DNA of 39,099 nucleotides, from assembly GCA_035455265.1 (NCBI GenBank), contig DATIFK010000128.1, forward strand, positions 1 to 39,099, read 5' to 3'. This stretch comes from MGOM01 sp035455265 (lineage in GTDB: Bacteria > Chloroflexota > Anaerolineae > Anaerolineales > E44-bin32). The notes beneath the pieces were generated by a model that was not told the DNA's origin, searched no databases, and worked only from the letters and a program-made list of their open reading frames with translations. Position 1 is the first letter of the stretch, and the number at the start of each line of letters is the position of its first letter. The translations under genes and the position numbers were made by a program. This document shows positions 16,896-25,240 of the stretch, in pieces.

Positions 16896-17999
16896 CTAGC
16901 CCTTCACAGAGCCCGCCAGCAAGCCTCGCAAGAAGTACCGCTGCAGTGCAAAGAACACCGTCAAGGGCAAGACCATGGACACAAATGCACCTGCGGTCAG
17001 CAGGTGCCAATCCTGGCCGCGCGCGCCGACAATCGCCGCCATGCGCTGCGTCACCAGTTCGAACTCGGGATTCCCGCCCAGGAAGATCAGGGCGACCAGA
17101 TAGTCGTTCCAGACCCAGTTGAACTGGAAGATCGCGAACGAAGCCAGAGCCGGCACCGACAGGGGCAGGACGAGCTGAGTGAACGCCGTGAAATGTGAGG
17201 CACCATCGATAAAGGCGGATTCAAGGATCTCGCGCGGCAGGCTGCTGATGTAGTTGTAGAGCAGGAAGGTGGCCAGGGCCAGCCCGAAACCCGTGTGGGA
17301 CAGCCAGATTCCCAGGAAGGTTCCGTTCAGATTCAATGCCTTGTAGTCCCTGAGGATGGGCACCAGGGCAATCTGCAGGGGGACCACCTGCAGGGCAACA
17401 ACCGTCATGAACATCTCGCGCCGTCCAGGGAACTTCATCCAGGCAAAGGCATAGGCAGCGAAGGCGGCGATCAAAATGGGGATGACGGTCGAGGGAACGG
17501 CCACGGACAGGCTGTTCACGAAGGCCCGGATCATGTTGTCGCCAGGTACTACTTCCACGGTACCGTCCGGATGGGTGAACGTGAAATCCCGGCCCCCCAA
17601 CACCTGTCGGTAGTTGTCAAGCGTGAAATCCCAGGATACCGTCCAGACCTTCCTCTGGACTTCGATCTTGCCCAGGCGCTTGTTGCCGATCCAGGTGACC
17701 CGTTTCCCGTCCGGAGTTAGGACCCCCGCCCGGAATTCTTCGAAGGTGCCCGTGACCCCTTCGATTTCCATGACCTGATTGGGATCGACCCCCAAATCCG
17801 CGATGGCGACCTCCTTGACCGGCCTCCAATCACGATGCGGGAATACTTGCCACCAGCCCGAGGTGGCAATATCGTCCCGGTTGCGCCAGGAAGAAACAAA
17901 GATCCCCAACGTGGGGATGGTCCACAGGAGGACCAGCAGGAACAGGCTCGCGTTGACGACCAGGCGGCCCAGCTGTTTTTGCCGTTTTCCGCTCTTCAT
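16896..17999 (-). CDS. Carbohydrate ABC transporter permease (MalG type) with enlarged external loop
   Basis: 367 residues; about 280-300 is usual. Six membrane segments expected: TM1 at ~12-37, the rest from ~155 on. The coupling (EAA) loop is ILESAFIDGASHFTAFTQLVLPLSVPALA in two adjacent stretches, with the conserved G-x(9)-L-P. Between TM1 and TM2 lies an outside loop of about 115 residues, roughly twice the normal length, which contains GVTGTFEEFRAGVLTPDGK and may contact the binding protein. ATG 17999 follows the MalF-type stop by one base and has GGGAGG about nine bases upstream; the in-frame GTG at 18020 is less likely. No ATPase gene is in the locus; a shared MsiK/UgpC-like ATPase is presumably elsewhere. 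Confidence 0.88.
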   Translation of the reverse strand: MKSGKRQKQLGRLVVNASLFLLVLLWTIPTLGIFVSSWRNRDDIATSGWWQVFPHRDWRPVKEVAIADLGVDPNQVMEIEGVTGTFEEFRAGVLTPDGKRVTWIGNKRLGKIEVQRKVWTVSWDFTLDNYRQVLGGRDFTFTHPDGTVEVVPGDNMIRAFVNSLSVAVPSTVIPILIAAFAAYAFAWMKFPGRREMFMTVVALQVVPLQIALVPILRDYKALNLNGTFLGIWLSHTGFGLALATFLLYNYISSLPREILESAFIDGASHFTAFTQLVLPLSVPALASFAIFQFNWVWNDYLVALIFLGGNPEFELVTQRMAAIVGARGQDWHLLTAGAFVSMVLPLTVFFALQRYFLRGLLAGSVKG

Positions 18000-18000
18000 C

Positions 18001-19164
18001 TCAGAGGGCCTCCCGTTCACGAAACTGCCGCAGGTTGTAGATCATGACGGGCACCACGGCCAGCAACAAGACGATCGCGATGGCAGCACCAAAGCCCGAG
18101 TTGCGGTTGGTGAAGGCCTGGCGATAGAACTGCGTGGCAATCACGTGCGTGCCGAATTGGCCCCCGGTCATCACCCAAACCACGTCGAAGATCTTCAGCG
18201 TGAAGATGACGATGGTGGTCCAGACGGCGATCATGGTTCCGCGAATGTAGGGGAGCATGATGCGGAAGAAGATCTGGATCTCATTGGCGCCGTCGATGCG
18301 GCTCGCCTCCAGCAGTTCTCCGGGGATACCTTTCAGCGCCGCCGAGAAAAGCACCATCGCGAATCCGGCCTGCAGCCAGATCACGATGACGATCAGGAAC
18401 AGGTTGTTCCAGGGAGCGATACCGACCCATTGTGGCCATGCTTGAGGTGTCCCGCCCAACGCCACGACAATGTCGTTCAACAGACCGATCTGGGGTTGTC
18501 CGGCGGGCCGGTATTCATAGATGAAGTTCCAGATGATGCCCGCGCCCACGAAGGAAATGGCCATGGGCAGAAAGACGAGTGATTTCGCCACCTTTTCAAA
18601 GCTGCTGCGGTCGGCCAGCACGGCGATGACCAGGCCGAAGACGACCGAGAAGGTGCTGCCAAAGACAATCCACATCAGGTTGTTGCGAAACGCTTGCACC
18701 ATGAGTTCTTCCGTGAAGACTGCCAGGTAGTTGCTCAGGCCAACAAAGCTCTTGCTGGCGAAGAGCTGGAAGAACCCAAGGCCGGCCGCCGGGCCGTCTC
18801 GGCCAAACAGGCTGAGCCAGAACGTGCGCAGCGTCGGGATCGCAAGGTACCAGCCAAGGATCGCCATTCCCGGACCAACGAAGACGAACGGCAGGAGCCG
18901 GGTCCTTAAGGCATCGGGCAGCCTCTCCACGAGGCCATTGAATACCCAGAACAGGAGAGCCACTCCGCCGACACCCCATACGATCGCCACCAGGGCAATG
19001 ATGCCCCGCGGGGCATCGCTGTCGCGAAGGAAGATGAAGCCCACATAGAGAACATAGAAAGCGATCAGGGGAATGCCTGCGGCCAACAGAATGCGGCCGA
19101 CGAACGAAAGGATTCTGATCCAGATCGATGGGCCCTGCGGATTCGCGGCGCGCGAAGCGTCCAT
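18001..19164 (-). CDS. Carbohydrate ABC transporter permease (MalF type)
   Basis: 387 residues with about eight hydrophobic segments, two or three of them N-terminal extras (IRILSFVGRILLAAGIPLIA; GIIALVAIVWGVGGVALLFW), as in larger MalF proteins. The core carries VGPGMAILGWYLAIPTLRTF, FVGLSNYLAVF, and the coupling loop ELLEASRIDGANEIQIFFRI followed by MLPYIRG. It forms the membrane channel with the downstream permease. ATG 19164 is preferred (GAGGGA 10-15 bases upstream); the frame is open to 19287 but that stretch contains the hairpin that follows the binding-protein gene. Sugar specificity cannot be read; enzymes nearby suggest a disaccharide. Confidence 0.88.
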   Translation of the reverse strand: MDASRAANPQGPSIWIRILSFVGRILLAAGIPLIAFYVLYVGFIFLRDSDAPRGIIALVAIVWGVGGVALLFWVFNGLVERLPDALRTRLLPFVFVGPGMAILGWYLAIPTLRTFWLSLFGRDGPAAGLGFFQLFASKSFVGLSNYLAVFTEELMVQAFRNNLMWIVFGSTFSVVFGLVIAVLADRSSFEKVAKSLVFLPMAISFVGAGIIWNFIYEYRPAGQPQIGLLNDIVVALGGTPQAWPQWVGIAPWNNLFLIVIVIWLQAGFAMVLFSAALKGIPGELLEASRIDGANEIQIFFRIMLPYIRGTMIAVWTTIVIFTLKIFDVVWVMTGGQFGTHVIATQFYRQAFTNRNSGFGAAIAIVLLLAVVPVMIYNLRQFREREAL

Positions 19165-19244
19165 AGCTCGTCCCTCAGATACCGGCCAGACAGGATGGAG
19201 CTTCGAGGGTTGCTTTTGAGAAGACTGGGTTCTGTAGCCTAAGT

Positions 19245-19289
19245 ATAAAAGAGTTGGGGTGGACCGCCACAAGACGGCCCACCCCAACT
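19245..19289 (-). terminator. Hairpin plus T-rich tract between binding-protein and permease genes
   Basis: On the minus strand an 11-base perfect stem (arms 19279-19289 and 19252-19262, core GTTGGGGTGG) with a 16-base loop is followed by CTTTTAT. It starts 14 bases after the binding-protein stop. It probably terminates part of the transcripts, so that binding protein is made in excess over permeases, a known arrangement in sugar ABC operons. Confidence 0.75.
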
Positions 19290-19302
19290 GACAAGCCGAA
19301 CG

Positions 19303-20709
19303 CTACTTGGGCCAGGAGGCGTCGATCGCCTTCATGGCCGTATCGAGATCCTCCGAACCGGCCACGTAGCTGGTGATGTGCTCCCAGAACGAACCAGACC
19401 CAACCTCTCCGGGCATCAAGTCAGACCCGTCGAAGCGGAAGCTGGTGGCCTGTTGTACCAGTTCGGCAATCCCGCGCTCCAGGGGAACGCCGTACATGTC
19501 CGGTGTGGCGGTCTGGTGTGCGGCCAAAGCACCGCCACCTTCGAGGAAGCCGGAGGCGGATTCGGGGGTGGTGAAGTACTCCATCAACGCCCGCACTTCC
19601 GGCCGGTCGTTGAACATCACCATCATGTCGCCCGCGACCAGGAAGGGCTTCCCATACTGGGGATCCACCGGCGGCAGGTAGAAGAACGAGTAGTCTTCAC
19701 CTGCTACCTTCCCCTCCGGGAAGAAGCCGGTGATGAAGTTGCCCTGTCGGTGCATCCAGCACTTGGGCGGATCGTCGAACATCGGGCCCGGGGCGTCACC
19801 AAAGTAGGTGGAGACGATGGAGGAGCGACCGCCGTAGACATAGGCGTCGTTGAACCAGATCGCACTCCAGGTCTCGATCGCCTTCTTGACCTCGGGGGAG
19901 TCGAAGGGCAGGGTGCCGGCCACCCAGGCGTCGTAGTTCTCCAGCGACGTCGTGCGCAGCATCATCTCTTCGGTCCAGTCCGTGGCCGGCCAGCCGGTTG
20001 CGGCACCGGACTCGATGCCGATGCACCAGGCTGTATCGCCGTCATCAGCGATCTGCTGGGTCAGGGCCATCAACTCGTCCCACGTTTCGGGGATCTGATA
20101 GCCGGCTGCGTCCCATGCTTTCTTCGGATACCAGACCAGGCTCTTGGCGTTGAAGCGATGGAATACACCGGCCTCCACACCGTTGAGGGTCGCCATATCG
20201 CGCCAGCTCTGGTTGTACTGCTGGGCCAGCCAATCCTCGGGGATGAAGGTCGTGACGTCCACCACTTTGCCAGCCGCCACGTATTGCGAGGCCTTGCCCG
20301 GCTGCGGGAAGTCGGCGATATCGGGTGCATCGCCGGCATCCACGCGCACGGAGATGGTGGCCTCAAACTCCTTGTTGCCGATGTAGTTGACGTCAATGCC
20401 GGTGGCCTCTTCAAAGGCAGCTACCGACTTGGCCAGTTTGACCCCGTCGGGGTCGTTGCCTTCCATCGCGCCGTCCACCGTGACGGTGGTTCCCGCATAC
20501 GTGCCCCGCAGGGCCTCTTCCAGCGCGCCACCAGCCGGGTAAGGGAAGGGCGCCTCGGGCGCGGCCGGAGCCGCGGTATCCGCTGGTGCCTGGGTGGGCG
20601 CGGGCGCAACGGGCTCGACGGGCGCCGCGGTTGGGGCCGGTGCGCACGCCGCGAGGACCATTGCGGCGATGAGCGACAAGCCCATGACTCGCCAGACCAT
20701 CTTACTCAT
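19303..20709 (-). CDS. Extracellular solute-binding lipoprotein (CUT1 sugar ABC transporter)
   Basis: 468 residues. Lipoprotein signal: basic start, hydrophobic stretch VMGLSLIAAMVLAACAP with lipobox LAAC and acylated Cys22. Next a Pro/Ala/Thr-rich linker (to ~58), then a type-1 solute-binding fold: VDGAMEGNDPDGVKLAKSVAAFEEATGIDVNYIG, DAPDIADFPQPG, WYPKKAWDAAGYQIPETWDEL, FLVAGDMMVMF. Captures a sugar outside the membrane and hands it to the two downstream permeases. ATG 20709 follows AAGGAG at 20716-20721. Transcription is from the promoter at 20869-20896, under a LacI-type operator. The linker suits a monoderm or S-layered cell envelope where the protein is tethered to the outer membrane leaflet. 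Confidence 0.92.
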   Translation of the reverse strand: MSKMVWRVMGLSLIAAMVLAACAPAPTAAPVEPVAPAPTQAPADTAAPAAPEAPFPYPAGGALEEALRGTYAGTTVTVDGAMEGNDPDGVKLAKSVAAFEEATGIDVNYIGNKEFEATISVRVDAGDAPDIADFPQPGKASQYVAAGKVVDVTTFIPEDWLAQQYNQSWRDMATLNGVEAGVFHRFNAKSLVWYPKKAWDAAGYQIPETWDELMALTQQIADDGDTAWCIGIESGAATGWPATDWTEEMMLRTTSLENYDAWVAGTLPFDSPEVKKAIETWSAIWFNDAYVYGGRSSIVSTYFGDAPGPMFDDPPKCWMHRQGNFITGFFPEGKVAGEDYSFFYLPPVDPQYGKPFLVAGDMMVMFNDRPEVRALMEYFTTPESASGFLEGGGALAAHQTATPDMYGVPLERGIAELVQQATSFRFDGSDLMPGEVGSGSFWEHITSYVAGSEDLDTAMKAIDASWPK

Positions 20710-20848
20710 CTCTCGCTCCTTGTTTCGGGGGACTTCGTGTACGAACCGACAGTCAGGAATCGGAAGGGGGGTATCTCTGGCAGCTGACCTCCTTGTGCTA
20801 ACGGTGGATGGAGTCCGTGCTGTCCAGATCAGGCGAAGGCGCTTCTTA

Positions 20849-20896
20849 TGAAAGCACTTTCACTGGCAAGTATAGCACAACTCCGCGGGGAGTCAA
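20849..20896 (-). promoter_or_regulatory. Promoter and LacI-type operator of the binding-protein/permease operon
   Basis: Minus strand: TTGACT (20891-20896), 16-base spacer, TATACT (20869-20874), then the near-perfect palindrome TGAAAGCACTTTCA (20849-20862) over the expected transcription start. The same 14 bases recur at 21971-21984 before the LacI-family gene. A repressor bound here would block initiation. Confidence 0.85.
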
Positions 20897-20942
20897 CACG
20901 ATCCGGGGGATCGCCTCATGGACGGCGGCGAAAGACAGAAGC

Positions 20943-21947
20943 CTATGCGGTCTGCCGTTGGATCAGAGTCAGCGGCAGGTTGATGTGCTGGAGGCTTCGA
21001 CCGGGGTCGGCCTTCTTGGAGACCAGGATTTCAGCCGCCAGCCGTCCAGATTCATCCAGGTCTTGACGGATGGTCGTCAGGTCCATGAACTCGGCGAGGT
21101 CGATGTCGTCGAAACCCACAATGGCGAGATCCTCTGGGATCCTCAGATTCGCCTGGCGGGCCACCTTCATGATGCTGATCGCCTGGATGTCGGATGCCGC
21201 GAAAATGGCGGTGGGCGGATGAGGAAGAGCCAACAACGCATGGGCCGCTTGCTGTAGGCCGGCCTGGGTGTAGGGAGCTCGCACGACATAGCGGCGCGGT
21301 AACGACAGGCCCGCCTCTTCGAGCGCCCTCTTGAATCCGATCAGCCGCGATTTGACCGGACGGATGGCATACCGTTCCGGCGGCTCGATATCGCCGAAGA
21401 AACCGATGCGCGTGTGTCCTCGGCCGATCAGGTATTTCGCCGCGAGCCCCCCGCCGCGCAGATCGTCGATGCAAATGCAGTTCAGTTGGGCGTGCCAGGA
21501 TTCGATCAGCACGGTCTCGATGCCGTTGTCGTGCAGGCGGTGGGCGTCCTTCTCCTCGATGGCCAGCGAGATGATGATCAAACCATCCAGGTTCTGCATG
21601 ATGGGGATGGATGCGATATACGCCTGTAAATGCTCCACCGAGTCGACGGTATAGATCACAAGTTCACAATTCGCACGCGACAGCGCGCCGGCCACACCCC
21701 GCAGCCTCTGGACAAAGGAGGGCGCGGTGAAGAACGGGGTCAGCACGCCGATGCGGTTCGTGTTGCGCATGGCGCGTGCTCGAGCTTCCGCCCTGGGGAC
21801 GAAGCCCAGGCGGTCGATGGCCGACATCACGCGTTCGCGTGTCTTGGTGTTGACCTTGTCGGGAGAATTGAGCACACGGGAGATGGTTGAGATGCTGACG
21901 CCGGAAGTCTTCGCGACATCGTAGATCGTAGGCTTCTTCGGGGCCAT
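20943..21947 (-). CDS. LacI-family transcriptional regulator
   Basis: 334 residues. N-terminal helix-turn-helix and hinge: TIYDVAKTSGVSISTISRVLN (7-27), hinge helix near 50-60 (PRAEARARAMR). Periplasmic-binding-protein-like effector domain from ~63: IGVLTPFF, DGLIIISL, ARPVKSRLIGFKRALEE-like segment, AIFAASDIQAISIMKVARQ, AIVGFDDIDLAEFM. It should be a sugar-responsive repressor. Identical operators lie before its own gene and before the binding-protein operon, so it probably autoregulates and controls sugar uptake. ATG 21947 places the HTH at the standard distance from the N-terminus. The inducer is unknown; a disaccharide or its breakdown product is likely. Confidence 0.93.
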   Translation of the reverse strand: MAPKKPTIYDVAKTSGVSISTISRVLNSPDKVNTKTRERVMSAIDRLGFVPRAEARARAMRNTNRIGVLTPFFTAPSFVQRLRGVAGALSRANCELVIYTVDSVEHLQAYIASIPIMQNLDGLIIISLAIEEKDAHRLHDNGIETVLIESWHAQLNCICIDDLRGGGLAAKYLIGRGHTRIGFFGDIEPPERYAIRPVKSRLIGFKRALEEAGLSLPRRYVVRAPYTQAGLQQAAHALLALPHPPTAIFAASDIQAISIMKVARQANLRIPEDLAIVGFDDIDLAEFMDLTTIRQDLDESGRLAAEILVSKKADPGRSLQHINLPLTLIQRQTA

Positions 21948-21969
21948 CGCCTGACTCGTGGGAGAACGA

Positions 21970-22013
21970 CTGAAAGCACTTTCAGTCTAGCATATCCGCG
22001 CTTGGAGAGTCAA
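21970..22013 (-). promoter_or_regulatory. Promoter and autoregulatory operator of the LacI-family gene
   Basis: Minus strand: TTGACT (22008-22013), 18-base spacer, TAGACT (21984-21989), overlapping the 16-base perfect-ended palindrome CTGAAAGCACTTTCAG (21970-21985). The core 14 bases equal the operator at 20849-20862. The ATG is 22 bases further on. Confidence 0.82.
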
Positions 22014-22390
22014 TGCCGGTGGACGAAACGGAGCGAGAACGGTCGGGCTGGACGAGCGCACGGAGGATGGTTGGAGAACAGCCTGGCTTGTACCCTATGC
22101 CGGGTCGTCCGTCCCTTCGTCGTCACGAAGCCCGTCACGCGCTCTTCAGCTAGGCGGCGCGTGTAACGCGCCGGCGTTCGACCCTGAGATGTAGAATAGC
22201 GCGGCGGCTCCGAATCCTGAGGCAAGGCCCATCGCTAGCAGCGATGCCGGTGGGAGAGCGAGCCGGAGCTGACCGAAGCGGAGCCCGGTCGCAGTTTCGC
22301 ATGCGGAAGGCATCGCGCCAGGCGAGGGGCGGCGCGGCCAGCGACGGCGTCCCGGATCCCCCTGGCCTCGCCCACCTCACAGGAGACACC
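22014..22390. other. Intergenic region between lacI-type gene and cellobiose phosphorylase gene
   Basis: No coding frame with family-like sequence is seen. A 7-base GC stem with loop TGTAA lies at 22155-22173 (CGGCGCG/CGCGCCG). A weak -10 (TAGAAT, 22192-22197) lacks a matching -35. No copy of the TGAAAGCACTTTCA operator occurs on the cellobiose phosphorylase side beyond the one at 21970-21985. Confidence 0.5.
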
Positions 22391-24859
22391 ATGCGCTACG
22401 GTCACTTTGATGACGACCGCCGCGAGTACGTGATCACCCGCCCGGATACCCCGCTGCCCTGGATCAACTACCTGGGCACGGAAGACTTCCTAGCGCTGAT
22501 TTCGAATACCGGCGGAGGCTATGCGTTCTACCGCGACGCCCGCATGCGTCGACTGACTCGCTACCGCTACAACAACGTCCCGGCCGATCAAGGTTCACGC
22601 TTCATCTATCTCCGTGACGATGATGCCCCCGGCGCCTCTCAGGCTCCCCTGTTCTGGTGTCCGACCGGGCAGCCGCTGCGGTCCCCGCTGGATTCGTATG
22701 AGTGCCGCCACGGGCTGGGCTACACCCAACTCCTCTCGTCGAAGGCCGGGATCGAGTCTCACCTTCTCTTCTTCGTTCCCCCCGGCGAGAACATGGAGGT
22801 CTGGCGGATCCGCCTGACCAACCAGCGCCGGCGGCCGGCTCGGCTGTCGCTCTTCGGCGCCGTCGAGTTCTGTCTGTGGGACGCCTGGGACGACGCCACC
22901 AATTTCCAGCGCAATCTGTCCCTGGCCGAGGTCGAGGTAGAGGACGGTGTGATCTATCACCGGACCGAGTACCGCGAGCGACGCAACCACTTCGCCTACT
23001 TCGCCGCTTCAGGGACTCCGGCTGGCTTCGACACCCAGCGTTCTTCCTTCCTGGGGCCGTACGGGAGTTGGGACAGCCCGCTGGGAGTGAAGACTGGACG
23101 GCTCACCAATTCCATCGCCCACGGCTGGGAGCCGATCGCGGCCCTCCACTTGCCGGTGGAACTTCTACCGGACGATGCCTGCGAGTTCATCTTCCTGCTG
23201 GGCTACGCTGAGAACCCCCCGGATGAGAAGTTCGATCCTCCCGACTCGCAGACGCTGAACAAGCGAGGCGTGCGTTCCACTGCAAAGCGCTACCTGCAAG
23301 CGGAGGTCGTTGAGAGCGCCTTCGGGGTTCTCAGGGCCAATTGGGATGAGTTGCTTTCGGGGCTGCAGGTGGAAACCCCGGACGACCACACCAACCGCAT
23401 GGTCAACGTCTGGAATCCCTACCAATTGATGGCCACCTTCAACGTCTCGCGCTCCGCCTCCTACTTCGAGAGCGGCATCGGCCGAGGCATTGGCTTTCGC
23501 GATGCCAGCCAGGACTTGCTGGGAAGCGTCCGCCTCGTTCCGCAGCGAGCCCGACAGCGTTTGCTCGACCTGGCGTCGACGCAGCTGTCCGACGGCGGCG
23601 CCTACCATCAGTACCAGCCACTGACGAAACGCGGCAACAACGACATCGGCAGCGGGTTCAACGATGATCCTTTGTGGTTGGTTTTGGCAACATCGGCCTA
23701 TATCAAGGAAACTGGGGACTTCGGGATCCTCGACCAGGGGGTGCCCTTCGACAACCAGGAGGGAACCGAAGCTTCCCTGGAAGACCACCTGAGACGAGCG
23801 CTCCGCTTCACGCTCGATCGCCTCGGTCCGCACGGCTTGCCGCTGATCGGCCGGGCCGACTGGAACGACTGCCTCAACCTGAACTGCTTCTCCGATTCGC
23901 CCGGCCAGTCCTTCCAGACGACGGTCAACAAGGACGGCAAGACCGCCGAGAGCGTTTTCATCGCCGGCTTGTTCCTCCTGGCGGCACAGGAGATGGTGGT
24001 GCTCACCGAGCGGCGTGGGCATCCGGCCGAAGCCGAGAGCCTGCTCGAGGCCTGCCGCGCGATGGAGCAGGCGATCTGGGAGGCGGGATGGGACGGCGAG
24101 TGGTTCCGCCGGGCCTACGACGACGCCGGCCGGCCGGTGGGCTCGGCCGAATGCGAGGAAGGACAGATCTACATCGAGCCGCAGGGAATCTGTGTCATGG
24201 CCGGATTGGGCCTGCAGGACGGGCGGGCCCGGACCGCCCTCGACTCGGTCGCTGCCCGGCTGGCGACGCCGCACGGGATCATCTTGCATGAACCCGCCTA
24301 CCGCCGCTACTACCTGCACCTGGGAGAAATCTCGTCCTATCCTCCCGGCTACAAGGAGAACGGCGGGATCTTCTGTCACACCAATCCCTGGATCATGATC
24401 GCCGAAACGCGGGCCGCGCGAGGCGACGCCGCCTACGACTACTACCGTCGCATCAACCCCTCGGCCCGCGAGGAGCAGAGCGATGTCCATCGCTGCGAAC
24501 CCTACGTTTACGCACAGATGATTGCCGGGCGCGAGGCGCCTACCTACGGCGAAGCCAAGAACTCCTGGCTAACGGGAGCCGCCTCCTGGAACTACGTCGC
24601 CATCACTCAATGGATCCTGGGCGTTCGGCCGACGCTGGACGGCCTCCAGATCGCGCCGGTCGTGCCGTCCGCCTGGAAGGGCTTCGACCTTGTGCGCCGG
24701 TTCCGCGGCGTCAGCTATCGAATTCAAGCTGAGCGCGTCGGGCCAGGAAACGATGTCACCCTGGAGATCGGCGGCCGCCCTCTCGCGGGGACCGTCGTCC
24801 CGTTGCCGCCGGCGGGGACAAAGGAAGTTCAGGTCCTGGCCCGACTCGGCCAGGCGTAG
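22391..24859 (+). CDS. Cellobiose phosphorylase (GH94)
   Basis: 822 residues, the typical length of cellobiose phosphorylases. Reversible phosphorolysis of cellobiose to glucose-1-phosphate and glucose, inverting, cytoplasmic. The match is close along the whole chain: MRYGHFDDDRREYVITRPDT at the N-terminus, GIGFRDASQDLLG, YHQYQPLTKRGNNDIGSGFN, catalytic Asp493 in RADWNDCLNLN, YKENGGIFCHTNPW (phosphate region), KNSWLTGAASWNYVAITQW. ATG 22391 follows AGGAG (22381-22385) and gives the family's standard N-terminus; the open frame extends further upstream but is unlikely to be used. Divergent from the LacI-family gene, so perhaps part of the same sugar response, although no operator is close to its start. 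Confidence 0.95.
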   Translation: MRYGHFDDDRREYVITRPDTPLPWINYLGTEDFLALISNTGGGYAFYRDARMRRLTRYRYNNVPADQGSRFIYLRDDDAPGASQAPLFWCPTGQPLRSPLDSYECRHGLGYTQLLSSKAGIESHLLFFVPPGENMEVWRIRLTNQRRRPARLSLFGAVEFCLWDAWDDATNFQRNLSLAEVEVEDGVIYHRTEYRERRNHFAYFAASGTPAGFDTQRSSFLGPYGSWDSPLGVKTGRLTNSIAHGWEPIAALHLPVELLPDDACEFIFLLGYAENPPDEKFDPPDSQTLNKRGVRSTAKRYLQAEVVESAFGVLRANWDELLSGLQVETPDDHTNRMVNVWNPYQLMATFNVSRSASYFESGIGRGIGFRDASQDLLGSVRLVPQRARQRLLDLASTQLSDGGAYHQYQPLTKRGNNDIGSGFNDDPLWLVLATSAYIKETGDFGILDQGVPFDNQEGTEASLEDHLRRALRFTLDRLGPHGLPLIGRADWNDCLNLNCFSDSPGQSFQTTVNKDGKTAESVFIAGLFLLAAQEMVVLTERRGHPAEAESLLEACRAMEQAIWEAGWDGEWFRRAYDDAGRPVGSAECEEGQIYIEPQGICVMAGLGLQDGRARTALDSVAARLATPHGIILHEPAYRRYYLHLGEISSYPPGYKENGGIFCHTNPWIMIAETRAARGDAAYDYYRRINPSAREEQSDVHRCEPYVYAQMIAGREAPTYGEAKNSWLTGAASWNYVAITQWILGVRPTLDGLQIAPVVPSAWKGFDLVRRFRGVSYRIQAERVGPGNDVTLEIGGRPLAGTVVPLPPAGTKEVQVLARLGQA

Positions 24860-24912
24860 CCGCGCCGCGCCTGAGGGCGACCGTTCAGCTCCCAGCCTCC
24901 AGCTGGAACGGT

Positions 24913-24980
24913 TCCCAGTTCCCGGTGTCCGGTTTCCAGTTTCCAGTACAGACTGATTGACTGGAGACTGGAGACTGGCA
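24913..24980. repeat. Heptad palindrome B (5 + 3 heptads) with core shared with array F
   Basis: Five NNYC(A/G)GT-type units at 24913-24947 in exact 7-base phase, spacer with ACTGATTG, then ACTGGAG, ACTGGAG, ACTGGCA at 24960-24980. The 24 bases 24943-24966 are the exact reverse complement of 32771-32794 in array F. The flank 24905-24916 (GGAACGGTTCCC) also resembles array F. It lies between the cellobiose phosphorylase stop and the tRNA promoter (25001). Confidence 0.9.
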
Positions 24981-25000
24981 ACCCCCTTGGCTGCCAGCCG

Positions 25001-25029
25001 TTGATAAGACCCCCCGTAGCGCTTATAAT
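25001..25029 (+). promoter_or_regulatory. Strong consensus promoter for tRNA-Val (and probably T-box-thrS)
   Basis: TTGATA (25001-25006), 17-base spacer, TATAAT (25024-25029), nine bases before the tRNA 5' end. It is the best promoter match in the window. Confidence 0.85.
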
Positions 25030-25038
25030 CACCCGAAC

Positions 25039-25112
25039 GGGCGGTTAGCTCAGTTGGTTAGAGCGTTGCGTTGACATCGCAAAGGTCGTAGGTTCGAGTC
25101 CTATACCGCCCA
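25039..25112 (+). tRNA. tRNA-Val (anticodon GAC)
   Basis: 74 bases. Acceptor stem GGGCGGT pairs with ACCGCCC (25105-25111), discriminator A. D arm contains AGCTCAGTTGGTTAGAGC; anticodon stem TTGCG/CGCAA encloses a loop TTGACAT with anticodon GAC (reads GTC, GTT); T arm has GGTTCGAGTCC. The 3' CCA is not encoded (CTA follows), so it must be added. No terminator separates it from the T-box leader, which begins about 20 bases later. Confidence 0.96.
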
Positions 25113-25240
25113 CTACAACCGAGGCACGAAGAAGCGCGAAGACCGGGACGAGTAACCGGTGCGGGTCCGACAGAGAGCAGGGCACCTAGGTGAGAGCCCT
25201 GCAGGATACCCCGCCCGGCGAATACCGCCCGCGAGCGCCA

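Noticed and set aside
23165..24490. 441-codon minus-strand open frame
   Set aside because: Antisense shadow of cellobiose phosphorylase, which matches its family end to end.
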